64,000 bases of DNA from CALBPI01 sp038531945. GTDB taxonomy: Bacteria; Pseudomonadota; Gammaproteobacteria; Steroidobacterales; Woeseiaceae. Under the pieces are notes generated by a model that was given only the letters and a program-made list of their open reading frames with translations, was not told where the DNA came from and made no database searches. Location: contig JBCBBH010000001.1 in assembly GCA_038531945.1 (NCBI GenBank), positions 744,001 through 808,000 of the forward strand, read 5' to 3'. A program made the translations under genes and the position numbers. This document shows, piece after piece, positions 43,290 to 52,083 of this stretch; position 1 is the stretch's first letter; each line of letters starts with the position of its first letter.

Positions 43290-44348
43290 CTAGTCCTCAT
43301 CCCGTATGCGCTCTTCTCTTTCCGTGATACGTTGGTCCAGACGAGCGAGCCATTGCTCCAGGCGAGCGACTTCGTCTTCGTCTACCGACTCTGCCTGACG
43401 TGCCGTCTCTAATCGCTGGGCCATCGATACACGGCGTTCGCGAAGCTTGTCGAGACTTTCAGCCTTGAGCGCCTTGTCGAATACGAGTGCGTCCGGCGTC
43501 ACATCGTTTTCGGCAGCAGGTTCTGTTTTTGGCGGTATGAAAGATCGCTTGTTCGCGAATTCACGTGTGTTGACGAGAATCGGCGATGCGATTTCGATAC
43601 CTGCTTCATGCAACACGTCCATCGTTGCCGCTCGCAAAGCACGGCGTTTCCCTAGCAGAGACTTCACATCGGTCAGCAAACCTGAGATGGCGTAGGTGAT
43701 TGAGAAGTCGCCGAGTGCACGAATTTGTACAAACGGGCTCTCAAGGTCGCAGCGCTGGGCTGCGTCCAACAGTAGCCGTTCGATTTCGTGTCGCGACACG
43801 TCATAGCCGAGCGACAACTCGACCGACAGGATGGAGCCGCTGGTCCTCATAACGCGAATCGGATGCGCTGCCAGATACGTGTTTGGCAGTGTGGTCAGAT
43901 CTCGCTCTTCGGTTTGGATTTCGATATGCAAGAGATCCATTTCCGAAACACGGCCAAAATAATCGCCGACACTGATGTAATCACCGAGCTTGAAACTTCC
44001 GACCGAGCGCAGCATGAAACCGGCCATCACGTTCCCAACCAGGTTCGTGGACGACAGGGCAATCGTGGCGCTGAGCACGATCCCGTAAAGGCTCATGAGT
44101 GCGCCGCGGGTTTCGTTTGGGACTGGCAGGATCAGAATAATGACCAACAATGCCGTCAAAATCACCGCAACCATTATGGTCTGACGCCGGAATTGTTGAT
44201 CCGGTTGATCGGCGTAACTGGCTGACAGTCGTTGGTTAATGAAATAGACGGCAATTGTCACGAGCGCCACTTCGGCGATCGATAACAGGACCAGAGGTAG
44301 AACTTCGAGTAGCTTCACAACATCACCGAACGCCTTACGTGTCGGCAT
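43290..44348 (-). CDS. MscS-family mechanosensitive channel
   Basis: 352 residues: three membrane helices in the first 100 residues, then the pore-lining helix and MscS beta domain (LSSTNLVGNVMAGFMLRSVGSFKLGDYISVGDYFGRVSEMD, with TLPNTYLAAHPI), an alpha/beta domain, and a C-terminal charged coiled coil (KLRERRVSMAQRLETARQAE). The pore helix is less Gly/Ala regular than in E. coli MscS. It begins 21 bp after the last receptor gene of the chemosensory operon and probably shares its transcript, an unusual tail gene for such an operon. Confidence 0.85.
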   Translation of the reverse strand: MPTRKAFGDVVKLLEVLPLVLLSIAEVALVTIAVYFINQRLSASYADQPDQQFRRQTIMVAVILTALLVIILILPVPNETRGALMSLYGIVLSATIALSSTNLVGNVMAGFMLRSVGSFKLGDYISVGDYFGRVSEMDLLHIEIQTEERDLTTLPNTYLAAHPIRVMRTSGSILSVELSLGYDVSRHEIERLLLDAAQRCDLESPFVQIRALGDFSITYAISGLLTDVKSLLGKRRALRAATMDVLHEAGIEIASPILVNTREFANKRSFIPPKTEPAAENDVTPDALVFDKALKAESLDKLRERRVSMAQRLETARQAESVDEDEVARLEQWLARLDQRITEREERIRDED

Positions 44349-44369
44349 GTTAGCGCGACTGGGTGACTG

Positions 44370-46250
44370 CTAGAAAGCCTCCCACAGTTCGGCGTCCTCA
44401 TCCGAATGACTGTCAGACAGGCCGATACCAGATTGCGGTGGTGTCCAGGGACGCTCCTGCGAGCGCCGTTCGACCGAAGGCTTTTGTATCGGACTCTTGA
44501 TCGGTTCGTCGCTGACACTATCGTCAACCATCAGGCTGGTTCCGGACGACACGGTGAACTTTCGAACAAGTTGGCTAAGGTTGCTCGCTTCCTGGTTCAA
44601 GCTTTGACTCGCGGCAGCTACCTGTTCAACCAACGCCGCATTCTGCTGAGTCAGGTCGTCCATCTGCCCGATATCGCCGTTCACCTGCGAAATGCCTTCG
44701 GACTGCTCGGAACTTGCCGCGGCAATACCGCCGACAATTTCAGTGACTTTCTGCACGCGTTGCACGATGTCGTTTGGCGTCTCTCCCGACTGCGTTACCA
44801 GAGTCGATCCTTCGCTGACCTTACGGGTTGAGTCTTCAATCAAATCCTTGATTTCTTTGGCTGCTGTTGCACTGCGACCAGCCAGATTCCTGACCTCGCT
44901 TGCCACCACCGCGAAGCCGCGACCCTGCTCGCCAGCGCGCGCTGCCTCGACAGAGGCGTTCAGCGCCAACAAATTTGTCTGGAACGCGATTTCGTCGATG
45001 ACGCCAATGATGTCCGAAATCTTCTTGCTGGCCGCGAAGATTTCACCCATGGCCGTCGTGGCGCGCTGCGCCACCTCACCGCCGCTCTCCGCCTGATCGC
45101 GCGTCTCCAGCGCAAGTTTATTCGCCTCATCCGCGCTCGCTGCATTTTGCTGCACAGTCTGTGTCATCTGCGTCATGCTTGCCGCAGTTCGCTCAAGACT
45201 TGATGCCTGTTGCTCGGTACGTTGGCTAAGATCCGAGTTGCCCATCGAGATTTCTGAAACACCGGTACCCACCGTATCTGCCACTCTGTAGATCGCACCG
45301 ATGGTTCGGTTCAATTCGGAAAGTGTGTTGTTGACTGCGGACTTTAGATCCTCAAGAGATCCTTCGTAACTGTGTTGTATGCGGACAGTCAGGTCACCGT
45401 CACTGACCTGTTGCATCACCGATCGCGTTTCATCCAGCAACTGTTGGACCGCATCCTGTAGCTTTCTTTGCGCAGTGATGTCCGACGCAATCTTCACGAC
45501 CTTCGTCACCGCTCCGTCGTCATCAAAGACAGGTGCATACGCGGCCTGTAGCCAAACATCCTTGCCGCCCTTGCCTTTGCGATGAAATTCTCCGACGACT
45601 GCTTCTCCAGAGCGGACCTTGTTCCAAAGATCTGTGTATTCGCTGCTTGCGAAGTGCTCATCGGTCACGAACATCTTGTGATCCTTCCCGATAATCTCGT
45701 CGCGTGAGTAGCCCATGGTTGCGCAGAGATTCTCGTTCGCGTTGAGGATGGTGCGATCAAGCGCGAACTCGATTCTCGCCTGCGAGCGATCAACCGCTTC
45801 GAGTTGGCTACGAAAATCTGCGTCACGCTGCTTTTGCAGTTTTTCGGCTGTGACATCTTTCCATTCAAGGGTGCTGCCGGTGTGGTCGCCATTTTGATCA
45901 AATGCAGGTGTGACCCGAAGGTTCAGGGTGACGTCCTCGATCATAAAGTCGGTCACAAACGGCTGCGTCAGGGGCTGCGCTAACATGTGTCGTTGATGCG
46001 ACGGGTCATTATGAAATTGATCGATACAACTACCGATCATTTGATCCGGATCGAAGTTGGGCCAGCGCTTTGTAAACACTTGCTGATGTCCGCCAAGAAG
46101 TTGTTGTGACGCTGCGTTCATGTAGGTCACTTTGAAGTCGCGATCCACCATCATGAACGCAGTTTCTGATTCGTCGACAATGCGGGCGATGGTGTGTGCT
46201 CGCGACTCCGAGTCGTCGATTGTCTTTCGCCCAAATAGCTTACTGAACAT
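44370..46250 (-). CDS. Soluble methyl-accepting chemotaxis protein with two PAS domains
   Basis: 626 residues with no membrane helix. PAS 1 at about 25-140 (TAFMMVDRDFKVTYMNAASQQLLGG), PAS 2 at about 150-265 with its PAC motif (DVWLQAAYAPVFDDDGAVTKVVKIASDIT), a HAMP-like linker (VSDGDLTVRIQHSYEGSLEDLK), then the signalling hairpin with tip EIAFQTNLLALNASVEAARAGEQGRG. The C-terminus is LWEAF, fitting the xWxxF CheR/CheB tether pentapeptide after a flexible linker of about 60 residues. The soluble form implies sensing of an internal cue such as redox state. Paralogue of the receptor at 49336-51477. Confidence 0.93.
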   Translation of the reverse strand: MFSKLFGRKTIDDSESRAHTIARIVDESETAFMMVDRDFKVTYMNAASQQLLGGHQQVFTKRWPNFDPDQMIGSCIDQFHNDPSHQRHMLAQPLTQPFVTDFMIEDVTLNLRVTPAFDQNGDHTGSTLEWKDVTAEKLQKQRDADFRSQLEAVDRSQARIEFALDRTILNANENLCATMGYSRDEIIGKDHKMFVTDEHFASSEYTDLWNKVRSGEAVVGEFHRKGKGGKDVWLQAAYAPVFDDDGAVTKVVKIASDITAQRKLQDAVQQLLDETRSVMQQVSDGDLTVRIQHSYEGSLEDLKSAVNNTLSELNRTIGAIYRVADTVGTGVSEISMGNSDLSQRTEQQASSLERTAASMTQMTQTVQQNAASADEANKLALETRDQAESGGEVAQRATTAMGEIFAASKKISDIIGVIDEIAFQTNLLALNASVEAARAGEQGRGFAVVASEVRNLAGRSATAAKEIKDLIEDSTRKVSEGSTLVTQSGETPNDIVQRVQKVTEIVGGIAAASSEQSEGISQVNGDIGQMDDLTQQNAALVEQVAAASQSLNQEASNLSQLVRKFTVSSGTSLMVDDSVSDEPIKSPIQKPSVERRSQERPWTPPQSGIGLSDSHSDEDAELWEAF

Positions 46251-46374
46251 TGTTGCAGCGTTCCTGTTGGGTGGTCCTGCGACGTACTGTTTCCGTTAGC
46301 GTCGGCACCCAGGAAAGATTGAATGTGACTTCGACGGGATATCTGTTGGATCTTTCGGAATTTCTGATTGGTAG

Positions 46375-47517
46375 TTAGTAAGCGGCTCTACCTGTGGCGG
46401 GCAAAGCAGAAAAGCGTGCGTTGACGGCTGCTGCAATATCCTCTAGTGGATACTGATTCTGCACGGCCTGCTCCTGCACCGCGGCGCGGGGCATCCCATA
46501 AACAATGCAAGTGTGCTCATCCTGACCGATCGTGCACGCTCCGGCATCACGCATTCGCTTGAGACCTAGCGCACCATCTCGACCCATGCCAGTCAAAATC
46601 ACGCCCACAGCCTTGGCCCCGACGATCTCGGCCACAGAGTTGAACATGAAGTCGACCGACGGCTTGTGCAAATGAACGCGCGGACCATCGTCCAACTTGC
46701 ACTTGAATCCGGGTCCGTCGCGCACGATCTTGAGATGCTGATCGCCTGGCGCGATGTAGGCGTGCCCGTCACGAATTTGCATGCCCGATTCAGCTTCGGC
46801 CACATGCAAAGCCGTGCAATCATTCATACGACGAGCGAATGATCCGCTGAACCCGATGGGAATGTGTTGGGTGATGACAATTCCCGGGCTACCCGGTTTG
46901 ATACCGACCAGGACGTCACGAATTGCCTCCGTCCCGCCGGTCGATGCACCGATAGCAATAATGTGGCTTGACGGTCCGCCACTGATCTTTTTGTCTTTGC
47001 TCACCACCGGCCGTTTTCTCTCTAATGTAGACCGCAGATGTGCTCTTGATCGCCGAATATCATCGCCGGCTGCAGCAGCTTTGCGCACCTCCCATACAAG
47101 CTGGTTGATCTTCTCTTCAAGCGAGTTGGCCACATCAACTGTGGGCTTGGGAACAAAACCGGTTGCGCCGAGTGCCAGAGCCCGTAATGTGACCTCGGAT
47201 CCTTTCTCGGTCAGTGTGGATACCATCACAACGGGCATCGGTCGAAGACGCATCAGGTTCTGTAGGAAACTGATGCCGTCCATTCGAGGCATCTCAACGT
47301 CGAGCGTCAAAACGTCGGGGTTGAGCGCTTTGATCTTTTCGCGCGCATCGTAAGGATCTTTCGCGGTCCCGACCACAGATATGTCCGGGATATCCTTGAA
47401 GAGCTCCGTGAGTAACTTTCGTATCAGTGCGGAGTCGTCAATCGCGAGAACACGAATTGGATTCGCGGCGGTGAAGTTTCCTGTATCGGACTGGGTCATT
47501 CTTGCGGGTCCCGTCAT
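46375..47517 (-). CDS. cheB: Protein-glutamate methylesterase CheB
   Basis: 380 residues (or 374 if the ATG at 47499 is used; no ribosome site decides clearly). Receiver domain with the acidic pocket IDDS and phospho-Asp in LTLDVEMP, then the esterase domain with Ser in GASTGGTEAI, His in ITQHIP and Asp in TGMGRDGALG. It removes methyl groups from receptors when phosphorylated by CheA, giving adaptation. Follows cheD by about 5 bp. It is the only receiver domain in this operon. Confidence 0.95.
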   Translation of the reverse strand: MTGPARMTQSDTGNFTAANPIRVLAIDDSALIRKLLTELFKDIPDISVVGTAKDPYDAREKIKALNPDVLTLDVEMPRMDGISFLQNLMRLRPMPVVMVSTLTEKGSEVTLRALALGATGFVPKPTVDVANSLEEKINQLVWEVRKAAAAGDDIRRSRAHLRSTLERKRPVVSKDKKISGGPSSHIIAIGASTGGTEAIRDVLVGIKPGSPGIVITQHIPIGFSGSFARRMNDCTALHVAEAESGMQIRDGHAYIAPGDQHLKIVRDGPGFKCKLDDGPRVHLHKPSVDFMFNSVAEIVGAKAVGVILTGMGRDGALGLKRMRDAGACTIGQDEHTCIVYGMPRAAVQEQAVQNQYPLEDIAAAVNARFSALPATGRAAY

Positions 47518-47522
47518 CCTAC

Positions 47523-48128
47523 TTACTCGACTGTTCCCTGCATGTAGCGGCGCTCATCCGCAACGATCATCGCGGCTTGCAGTCGACGCATGCGCCGCAC
47601 CATTGCACGACCTGTGATCGGGTCATACACCACCTTTCGAGGCCACTCCCCGCCCATGTCTTCGGCTACGATTTCGAGATTGTGCTCCTGCGCAAAGGCG
47701 CGCGCGCAGCGGATGTTTTGCTCGCCGATCCGGTTATGATCGAAATCCAATACTGCGCCGCCACCGAACAGTTTGAGTTCGAGGTTGTCGCGTTTTCCGC
47801 CCCACTGAACAACAGTGTCGATCAGTGCATTCATCGCGTTCGGGCCGTACTTCAGCGAGCGTTCTCCGGCACCGCCAGTTTGTGCTGAGGCGCCACTCCC
47901 TGGCAGCATGAAATGGTTCATACCGCCGATACCCGTGTCCGGGTCCCGAATGCATGCTGCGACGCACGAGCCGAGCACTGTAGAGATGAGCTCATCATGG
48001 ATCGTAACGTAGTAGTGTCCGGGCATGACTTTTGTGCTGACTTTTCCGTGATCGGTGTCGTACATTTTATGAACATGTTCGAACCCGGGAAGTACTGGCG
48101 CCGTGGAAGTAGAAACCGTACCAAACAT
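47523..48128 (-). CDS. cheD: Chemoreceptor glutamine deamidase CheD
   Basis: About 201 residues from the ATG at 48128, which begins one base after the cheR stop; the longer frame lies inside cheR. Catalytic Cys in LGSCVAACIRD, His in GGMNHFMLP, then KLFGGGAVL, the CheD core. It deamidates receptor glutamines and can interact with CheC or CheY in other systems. The region ahead of the catalytic part reads MPGHYYVTIHDELIST, as usual. Lies between cheR and cheB, a common order. Confidence 0.94.
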   Translation of the reverse strand: MFGTVSTSTAPVLPGFEHVHKMYDTDHGKVSTKVMPGHYYVTIHDELISTVLGSCVAACIRDPDTGIGGMNHFMLPGSGASAQTGGAGERSLKYGPNAMNALIDTVVQWGGKRDNLELKLFGGGAVLDFDHNRIGEQNIRCARAFAQEHNLEIVAEDMGGEWPRKVVYDPITGRAMVRRMRRLQAAMIVADERRYMQGTVE

Positions 48129-48129
48129 G

Positions 48130-48993
48130 TCAGCCGGCGAGCTTTCGATAGATCGTTCGGCCAAGCAGCTCGAACTGTGTTGTATTGCGCACCAGACTCT
48201 CGGAGTGCCCAACGATCAGGTAGCCGCCAGGGATCAGGTGCTGCGCGAATCGCTGGACGAGGTTCTGCTGCGTTGATTTATCAAAATATATCATCACATT
48301 GCGGCAGAAAATCAGATCGAACTGGTTCCTGATCGGCCAGGGTTGTATCAGGTTCAACTTGCGTATCACCAAAAGATCCTGCAGTTCGGGTCTTGCTTTG
48401 ACGTAGCCGTCGAGTTCGCCTGATCCGATCTGAAACCATTTTTTTACGCGGTGCTCGGCGATACCATCGATTCGATCCATGCTGTAAACACCAAGTTGAC
48501 ATTTTTTCAGCACTTCGGAATCGATATCCGTACAGAGCACTTTCGCGTCCCATGCGTCGATATCGCGCAATGCCTCTCGCATTGTGATCGCAATCGAGTA
48601 AGGTTCTTCGCCAGTCGAGCAGCCTGCCGACCACACACGCATGCGTTTTCCACTGTTTCGTTCACGCCGGATGATTTCCGGAATGAACTTCTCACGGAAA
48701 AACTCGAAGTGATGATTCTCGCGAAAAAATGACGTCAGATTTGTGGTGACCGCATTGGTAAACAATTCGACCTCGGTTGCATCACCACGCCTCAGCAGCG
48801 CAAAGTATTCTTCGAAAGACGCGAAGTTTAGTGCTTCCATCCTCTTTTTGATTCGCCGCTCAACCAACAGACGCTTTGCGGCGGTCATCGCGATTCCAGT
48901 GAGTTGATAAATCAGTTCAAGAACACAGTCGAACTGTTTATCAGACAGCAGCGAGGCGCTCCGCGAGTTGGATTTAGCTAGAACACCGGACAC
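48130..48993 (-). CDS. cheR: Chemotaxis methyltransferase CheR
   Basis: 287 residues. N-terminal helical domain (YQLTGIAMTAAKRLLVERRIKKRM), then the SAM-dependent methyltransferase with RVWSAGCSTGEEPYSIAI, VLCTDIDSEVLKKCQLGVY, and FDLIFCRNVMIYFDK, all typical for CheR. It methylates receptor glutamates. Both receptors of this operon end in aromatic pentapeptides that could bind its beta-subdomain. Start overlaps the STAS gene by 16 bp. Confidence 0.95.
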   Translation of the reverse strand: MSGVLAKSNSRSASLLSDKQFDCVLELIYQLTGIAMTAAKRLLVERRIKKRMEALNFASFEEYFALLRRGDATEVELFTNAVTTNLTSFFRENHHFEFFREKFIPEIIRRERNSGKRMRVWSAGCSTGEEPYSIAITMREALRDIDAWDAKVLCTDIDSEVLKKCQLGVYSMDRIDGIAEHRVKKWFQIGSGELDGYVKARPELQDLLVIRKLNLIQPWPIRNQFDLIFCRNVMIYFDKSTQQNLVQRFAQHLIPGGYLIVGHSESLVRNTTQFELLGRTIYRKLAG

Positions 48994-49316
48994 AGATCCT
49001 CCTCATCGGTCGATTCGACAACCTTTTCGATCGCAGCACCGATTGATATCAGCCTATCAATGCCCAGAGTCTTTGCCTGGTTTTGAACACCTGCCGGTGC
49101 ATCAACTATTTTTGTGTTGCCGTGGCGCTGCGAAAACGCAACCAATACCTGCCAGCCTGCACCGTCGATAAAGCGCGCATCGCTCGCGTCGATCGTGACT
49201 TCTGGCGTCTCCAGCTGCGCCGCTAACGTTTTGTGTAGGTCGGCGACACTGTCTAGCACAACCTCTTCGCGTAAAAAAATGGTCTCATTGGCCGTGTCCA
49301 TGTATTGCTCCGTCAT
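48978..49316 (-). CDS. STAS-domain protein of the chemosensory operon
   Basis: 112 residues, one STAS domain: EVVLDSVADLHKTLAAQL, VTIDASDARFIDGAGWQVLVAFSQRHG, and VDAPAGVQNQAKTLGID. In anti-sigma antagonists the loop has a phosphorylatable Ser (DSSG); here it is DGAG, so the usual Ser is Ala. Small STAS proteins without that Ser occur in several alternative che operons, where their role is poorly known. It probably binds a cue or another Che protein. Overlaps cheR. Confidence 0.85.
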   Translation of the reverse strand: MTEQYMDTANETIFLREEVVLDSVADLHKTLAAQLETPEVTIDASDARFIDGAGWQVLVAFSQRHGNTKIVDAPAGVQNQAKTLGIDRLISIGAAIEKVVESTDEEDLCPVF

Positions 49317-49335
49317 CGATTCGTTTTGTCCGGGA

Positions 49336-51477
49336 TCAGAAGTCTTGCCATACCTGGTCGTCAGTGCCTGTTGCTGCCGCAGGTGCTGGCGTTGCCGATG
49401 GCGAATCCGTCCAGGGTCGCGTTGCCGAGCGACGCTCGTGATGTACTGCTTCCGTCGCGCTATCGTTGCTTGCAGTACCGACCTGGAACTGGCTCATCAG
49501 CTCGGTCATGCTTTGTGCTTGTTCGCTCAGTGATTCACTGGCCACGGCTGCCTCTTCGACCAGTGCAGCGTTCTGCTGAGTCAATTCGTCCATTTGCGTA
49601 ATCGCGTTGTTGACCTGTTGGATACCGGTAGACTGCTCGGCACTGGCCGCCGCAATTTCACCAACGATGTCTGTAACGTTCTTGACGCCCATGACGATTT
49701 CGGAAAGCGTGTTACCGGATTCATTTACAAGACGCGAGCCTTCTTCCACCTTATGACCCGAATCCTGGATGAGATCCTTGATCTCGCGCGCTGCCGTTGC
49801 GCTCCTTCCAGCGAGGTTTCGAACTTCGCTCGCTACCACCGCGAAACCACGACCCTGCTCACCGGCACGCGCTGCCTCTACGGACGCGTTCAATGCCAGC
49901 AGGTTGGTTTGGAACGCGATCTCGTCGATGACCCCGATAATGTCGGCGATCTTCGCGCTGGCGGCGTTGATTTCGTCCATTGCCTTGATCGCATCGCGAA
50001 CGACATTGCCACCGCGTTCCGCTTGGTCTCTTGCTTCAATCGCCAACGTATTGGCTCTGGTGGCGTTTTGCGCGTTTTGCGTCACTGTTGAGGTCATCTG
50101 TTCCATGCTGGATGCCGTTTCCTCAAGGCTCGCCGCCTGTTGCTCAGTACGACGACTGAGATCAGTATTGCCCTGCGAGATTTCAGATGACCCGGTATCT
50201 ACTGACTCAGCGACTCGGTTGATCTCGCCAACGATCGACGCCAGATTGTCGAGGCTCTCGTTCACAGCTCGAGCGAGCTCTGCGTAGCGCCCACTCATGC
50301 TCGCATCCATCCGCTGCGTCAGGTCGCCGCGGGCCATCGCCCCCATCACCTGGATTGCGTCCTTGATTACGCGGTTTCCGATTGTGTCCAGACTGCCGTT
50401 CAACGCCTGCTGGAGTTCGGCAAACTCGCCTGTGTACTGACCGAGCATGCGTTGGTCGAGATTGCCTTGAGCAACCAGACGCATCACGGATGACACCTCG
50501 TCCAAAGCGTTGCGTGTCATGTCGCGGCGCTGACGCTCGGCGGTAATATCCGTCGCAAATTCGACGATTTTCACAACGTCATTGCTTTCGTTGCGGACCG
50601 GGTTGTAGGAGGTCTGCAACCAAACTTCGGTGCCACCTTTGCCAACACGCAGCATCTCGCCGGATACAAATTCGCCGCGGCGCAGCTTGTTCCACATTTC
50701 GCTGTACGACTGACCGGTGCGCTCGTCGCCGGGATAAAACATCGAGTGGTTTTCGCCAACGAGTTCCTGCTTCGAATAGTTCATCGTGCGGCAGAAGTTG
50801 TCGTTGACCTCGAGGATCATCCCGTCCGGGGAGAACTCGATGACCGCCTGCGCTTTGCTTACGGCCATCAACTGTTCGCGATAGTCGATGTCGCGTGCAC
50901 GGCTCGCGAGCTCCTCGGTGACGTCTTCCCACTCGAGCGTGTTGCCGACGTGTTCCCCGGCCTCGTTGCGGTTCGACGTGACTCGCAGTGAGAACGTCAG
51001 AGGTCCCACCCTGATATGCGTGTTGTGGGCGACGGCCAGCGGGTTCGCCAACATGTTGCGCTGATGCGCGGGGTTCTTGTGGAACCGATCGATGCAAGAA
51101 CCCACGAGGGTCTCGGGATCGAAGTCGGGCCAGATCTCGCGAAACTCTTTCGCGGCGCCGCGCAACAGATTCATCGTCGATTGGTTGACATACGTCACGA
51201 CAAAATCGCGATCGACCACCATGAACGCCGCGTCCGAGTCATCCACGATGCGCGACAACAAACCATAATGTTCGATTTGTTCGTCTTTGCTGGCAGCCTG
51301 CGCTGCCATCTGGTCAGCTCTGTCGGTCAGTTCGGTCTTCGCTGCTTCCGACTTCGCCAGCGCGTCTTGTGTTGACGCGACTTGTTTCTGCGCTTCGCTC
51401 AATTCGTTCCGTACCTGTTGCAGCTGCGCTTCCAGCGCGGCGATTTTTTCCTGATCCTGTCTGGATGACCCGAACAT
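49336..51477 (-). CDS. Soluble methyl-accepting chemotaxis protein with coiled coil and two PAS domains
   Basis: 713 residues with no membrane helix. N-terminal coiled coil (IAALEAQLQQVRNELSEAQK), PAS 1 at about 75-185 (AAFMVVDRDFVVTYVNQSTMNLL), PAS 2 at about 195-310 (GMILEVNDNFCRTMNYSKQELVGENH), HAMP-like region with two copies of a GNLDQRM/GDLTQRM motif, and the signalling hairpin with the same tip as the other receptor. C-terminus VWQDF, an xWxxF pentapeptide. The N-terminal coiled coil could mediate clustering or membrane-free arrays. Closely related to the 44370-46250 receptor. Confidence 0.93.
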   Translation of the reverse strand: MFGSSRQDQEKIAALEAQLQQVRNELSEAQKQVASTQDALAKSEAAKTELTDRADQMAAQAASKDEQIEHYGLLSRIVDDSDAAFMVVDRDFVVTYVNQSTMNLLRGAAKEFREIWPDFDPETLVGSCIDRFHKNPAHQRNMLANPLAVAHNTHIRVGPLTFSLRVTSNRNEAGEHVGNTLEWEDVTEELASRARDIDYREQLMAVSKAQAVIEFSPDGMILEVNDNFCRTMNYSKQELVGENHSMFYPGDERTGQSYSEMWNKLRRGEFVSGEMLRVGKGGTEVWLQTSYNPVRNESNDVVKIVEFATDITAERQRRDMTRNALDEVSSVMRLVAQGNLDQRMLGQYTGEFAELQQALNGSLDTIGNRVIKDAIQVMGAMARGDLTQRMDASMSGRYAELARAVNESLDNLASIVGEINRVAESVDTGSSEISQGNTDLSRRTEQQAASLEETASSMEQMTSTVTQNAQNATRANTLAIEARDQAERGGNVVRDAIKAMDEINAASAKIADIIGVIDEIAFQTNLLALNASVEAARAGEQGRGFAVVASEVRNLAGRSATAAREIKDLIQDSGHKVEEGSRLVNESGNTLSEIVMGVKNVTDIVGEIAAASAEQSTGIQQVNNAITQMDELTQQNAALVEEAAVASESLSEQAQSMTELMSQFQVGTASNDSATEAVHHERRSATRPWTDSPSATPAPAAATGTDDQVWQDF

Positions 51478-51539
51478 GTTTCTCTCCTCAAAAAGTTGGC
51501 TGGCTCACCTGCCCACTCAATCCTTAGCTTCTGTTATAT

Positions 51540-52061
51540 CTAAGCAGCGGACGCCTGACCTGGGGCCGATTGAAAACTGTCAAAGTCGACCAGTCGGTCG
51601 ACCTCAAGCAGAATCACCATTTTTTCTTGCACGGTGGCAAGACCGCCGACGAACTCTGTGTGCGCGCTCATACCCATTTCGGGCGGCGGCTGGATATCGC
51701 TATCCTCAAGTTTGTAGACGTCGGCGACACCATCTACGACCATTCCGACCGTGCGTTCCTGTTTTTCCGACTCCATCTTTACGACGATTACAACCGTCGT
51801 CGCACCGTAAGGGATTCGCTCAATACCGAAACGGCAACGCAGGTCGATGATGGGGACGACAGCACCTCTAAGGTTCAGGACACCGAGGACATAGTCCGGT
51901 GCGTTAGGGATCGGCGTTGCACGATCCCAACCCTTGATTTCTTGCACTTTAAGAATTTCGACGCCGTATTCTTCGCCGGCGAGCATGAAGGTCAAATACT
52001 GCCCGGCAGCACCGGTTCCATAGTCCCGATCCAGTGGGTCATTGTTTGCTTCGGTTGCCAT
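51540..52061 (-). CDS. cheW: Chemotaxis coupling protein CheW
   Basis: 173 residues: one CheW domain starting QYLTFMLAGEEYGVEILKVQEI, with VLGVLNLRGAVVPIIDLRCRFGI as the core signature and ending in LLEVDRLV. It joins receptors to the CheA kinase. Sits between cheA and the first receptor gene, all on the minus strand. Confidence 0.95.
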   Translation of the reverse strand: MATEANNDPLDRDYGTGAAGQYLTFMLAGEEYGVEILKVQEIKGWDRATPIPNAPDYVLGVLNLRGAVVPIIDLRCRFGIERIPYGATTVVIVVKMESEKQERTVGMVVDGVADVYKLEDSDIQPPPEMGMSAHTEFVGGLATVQEKMVILLEVDRLVDFDSFQSAPGQASAA

Positions 52062-52083
52062 TAGAAATCCTCGATCGTTTAGG

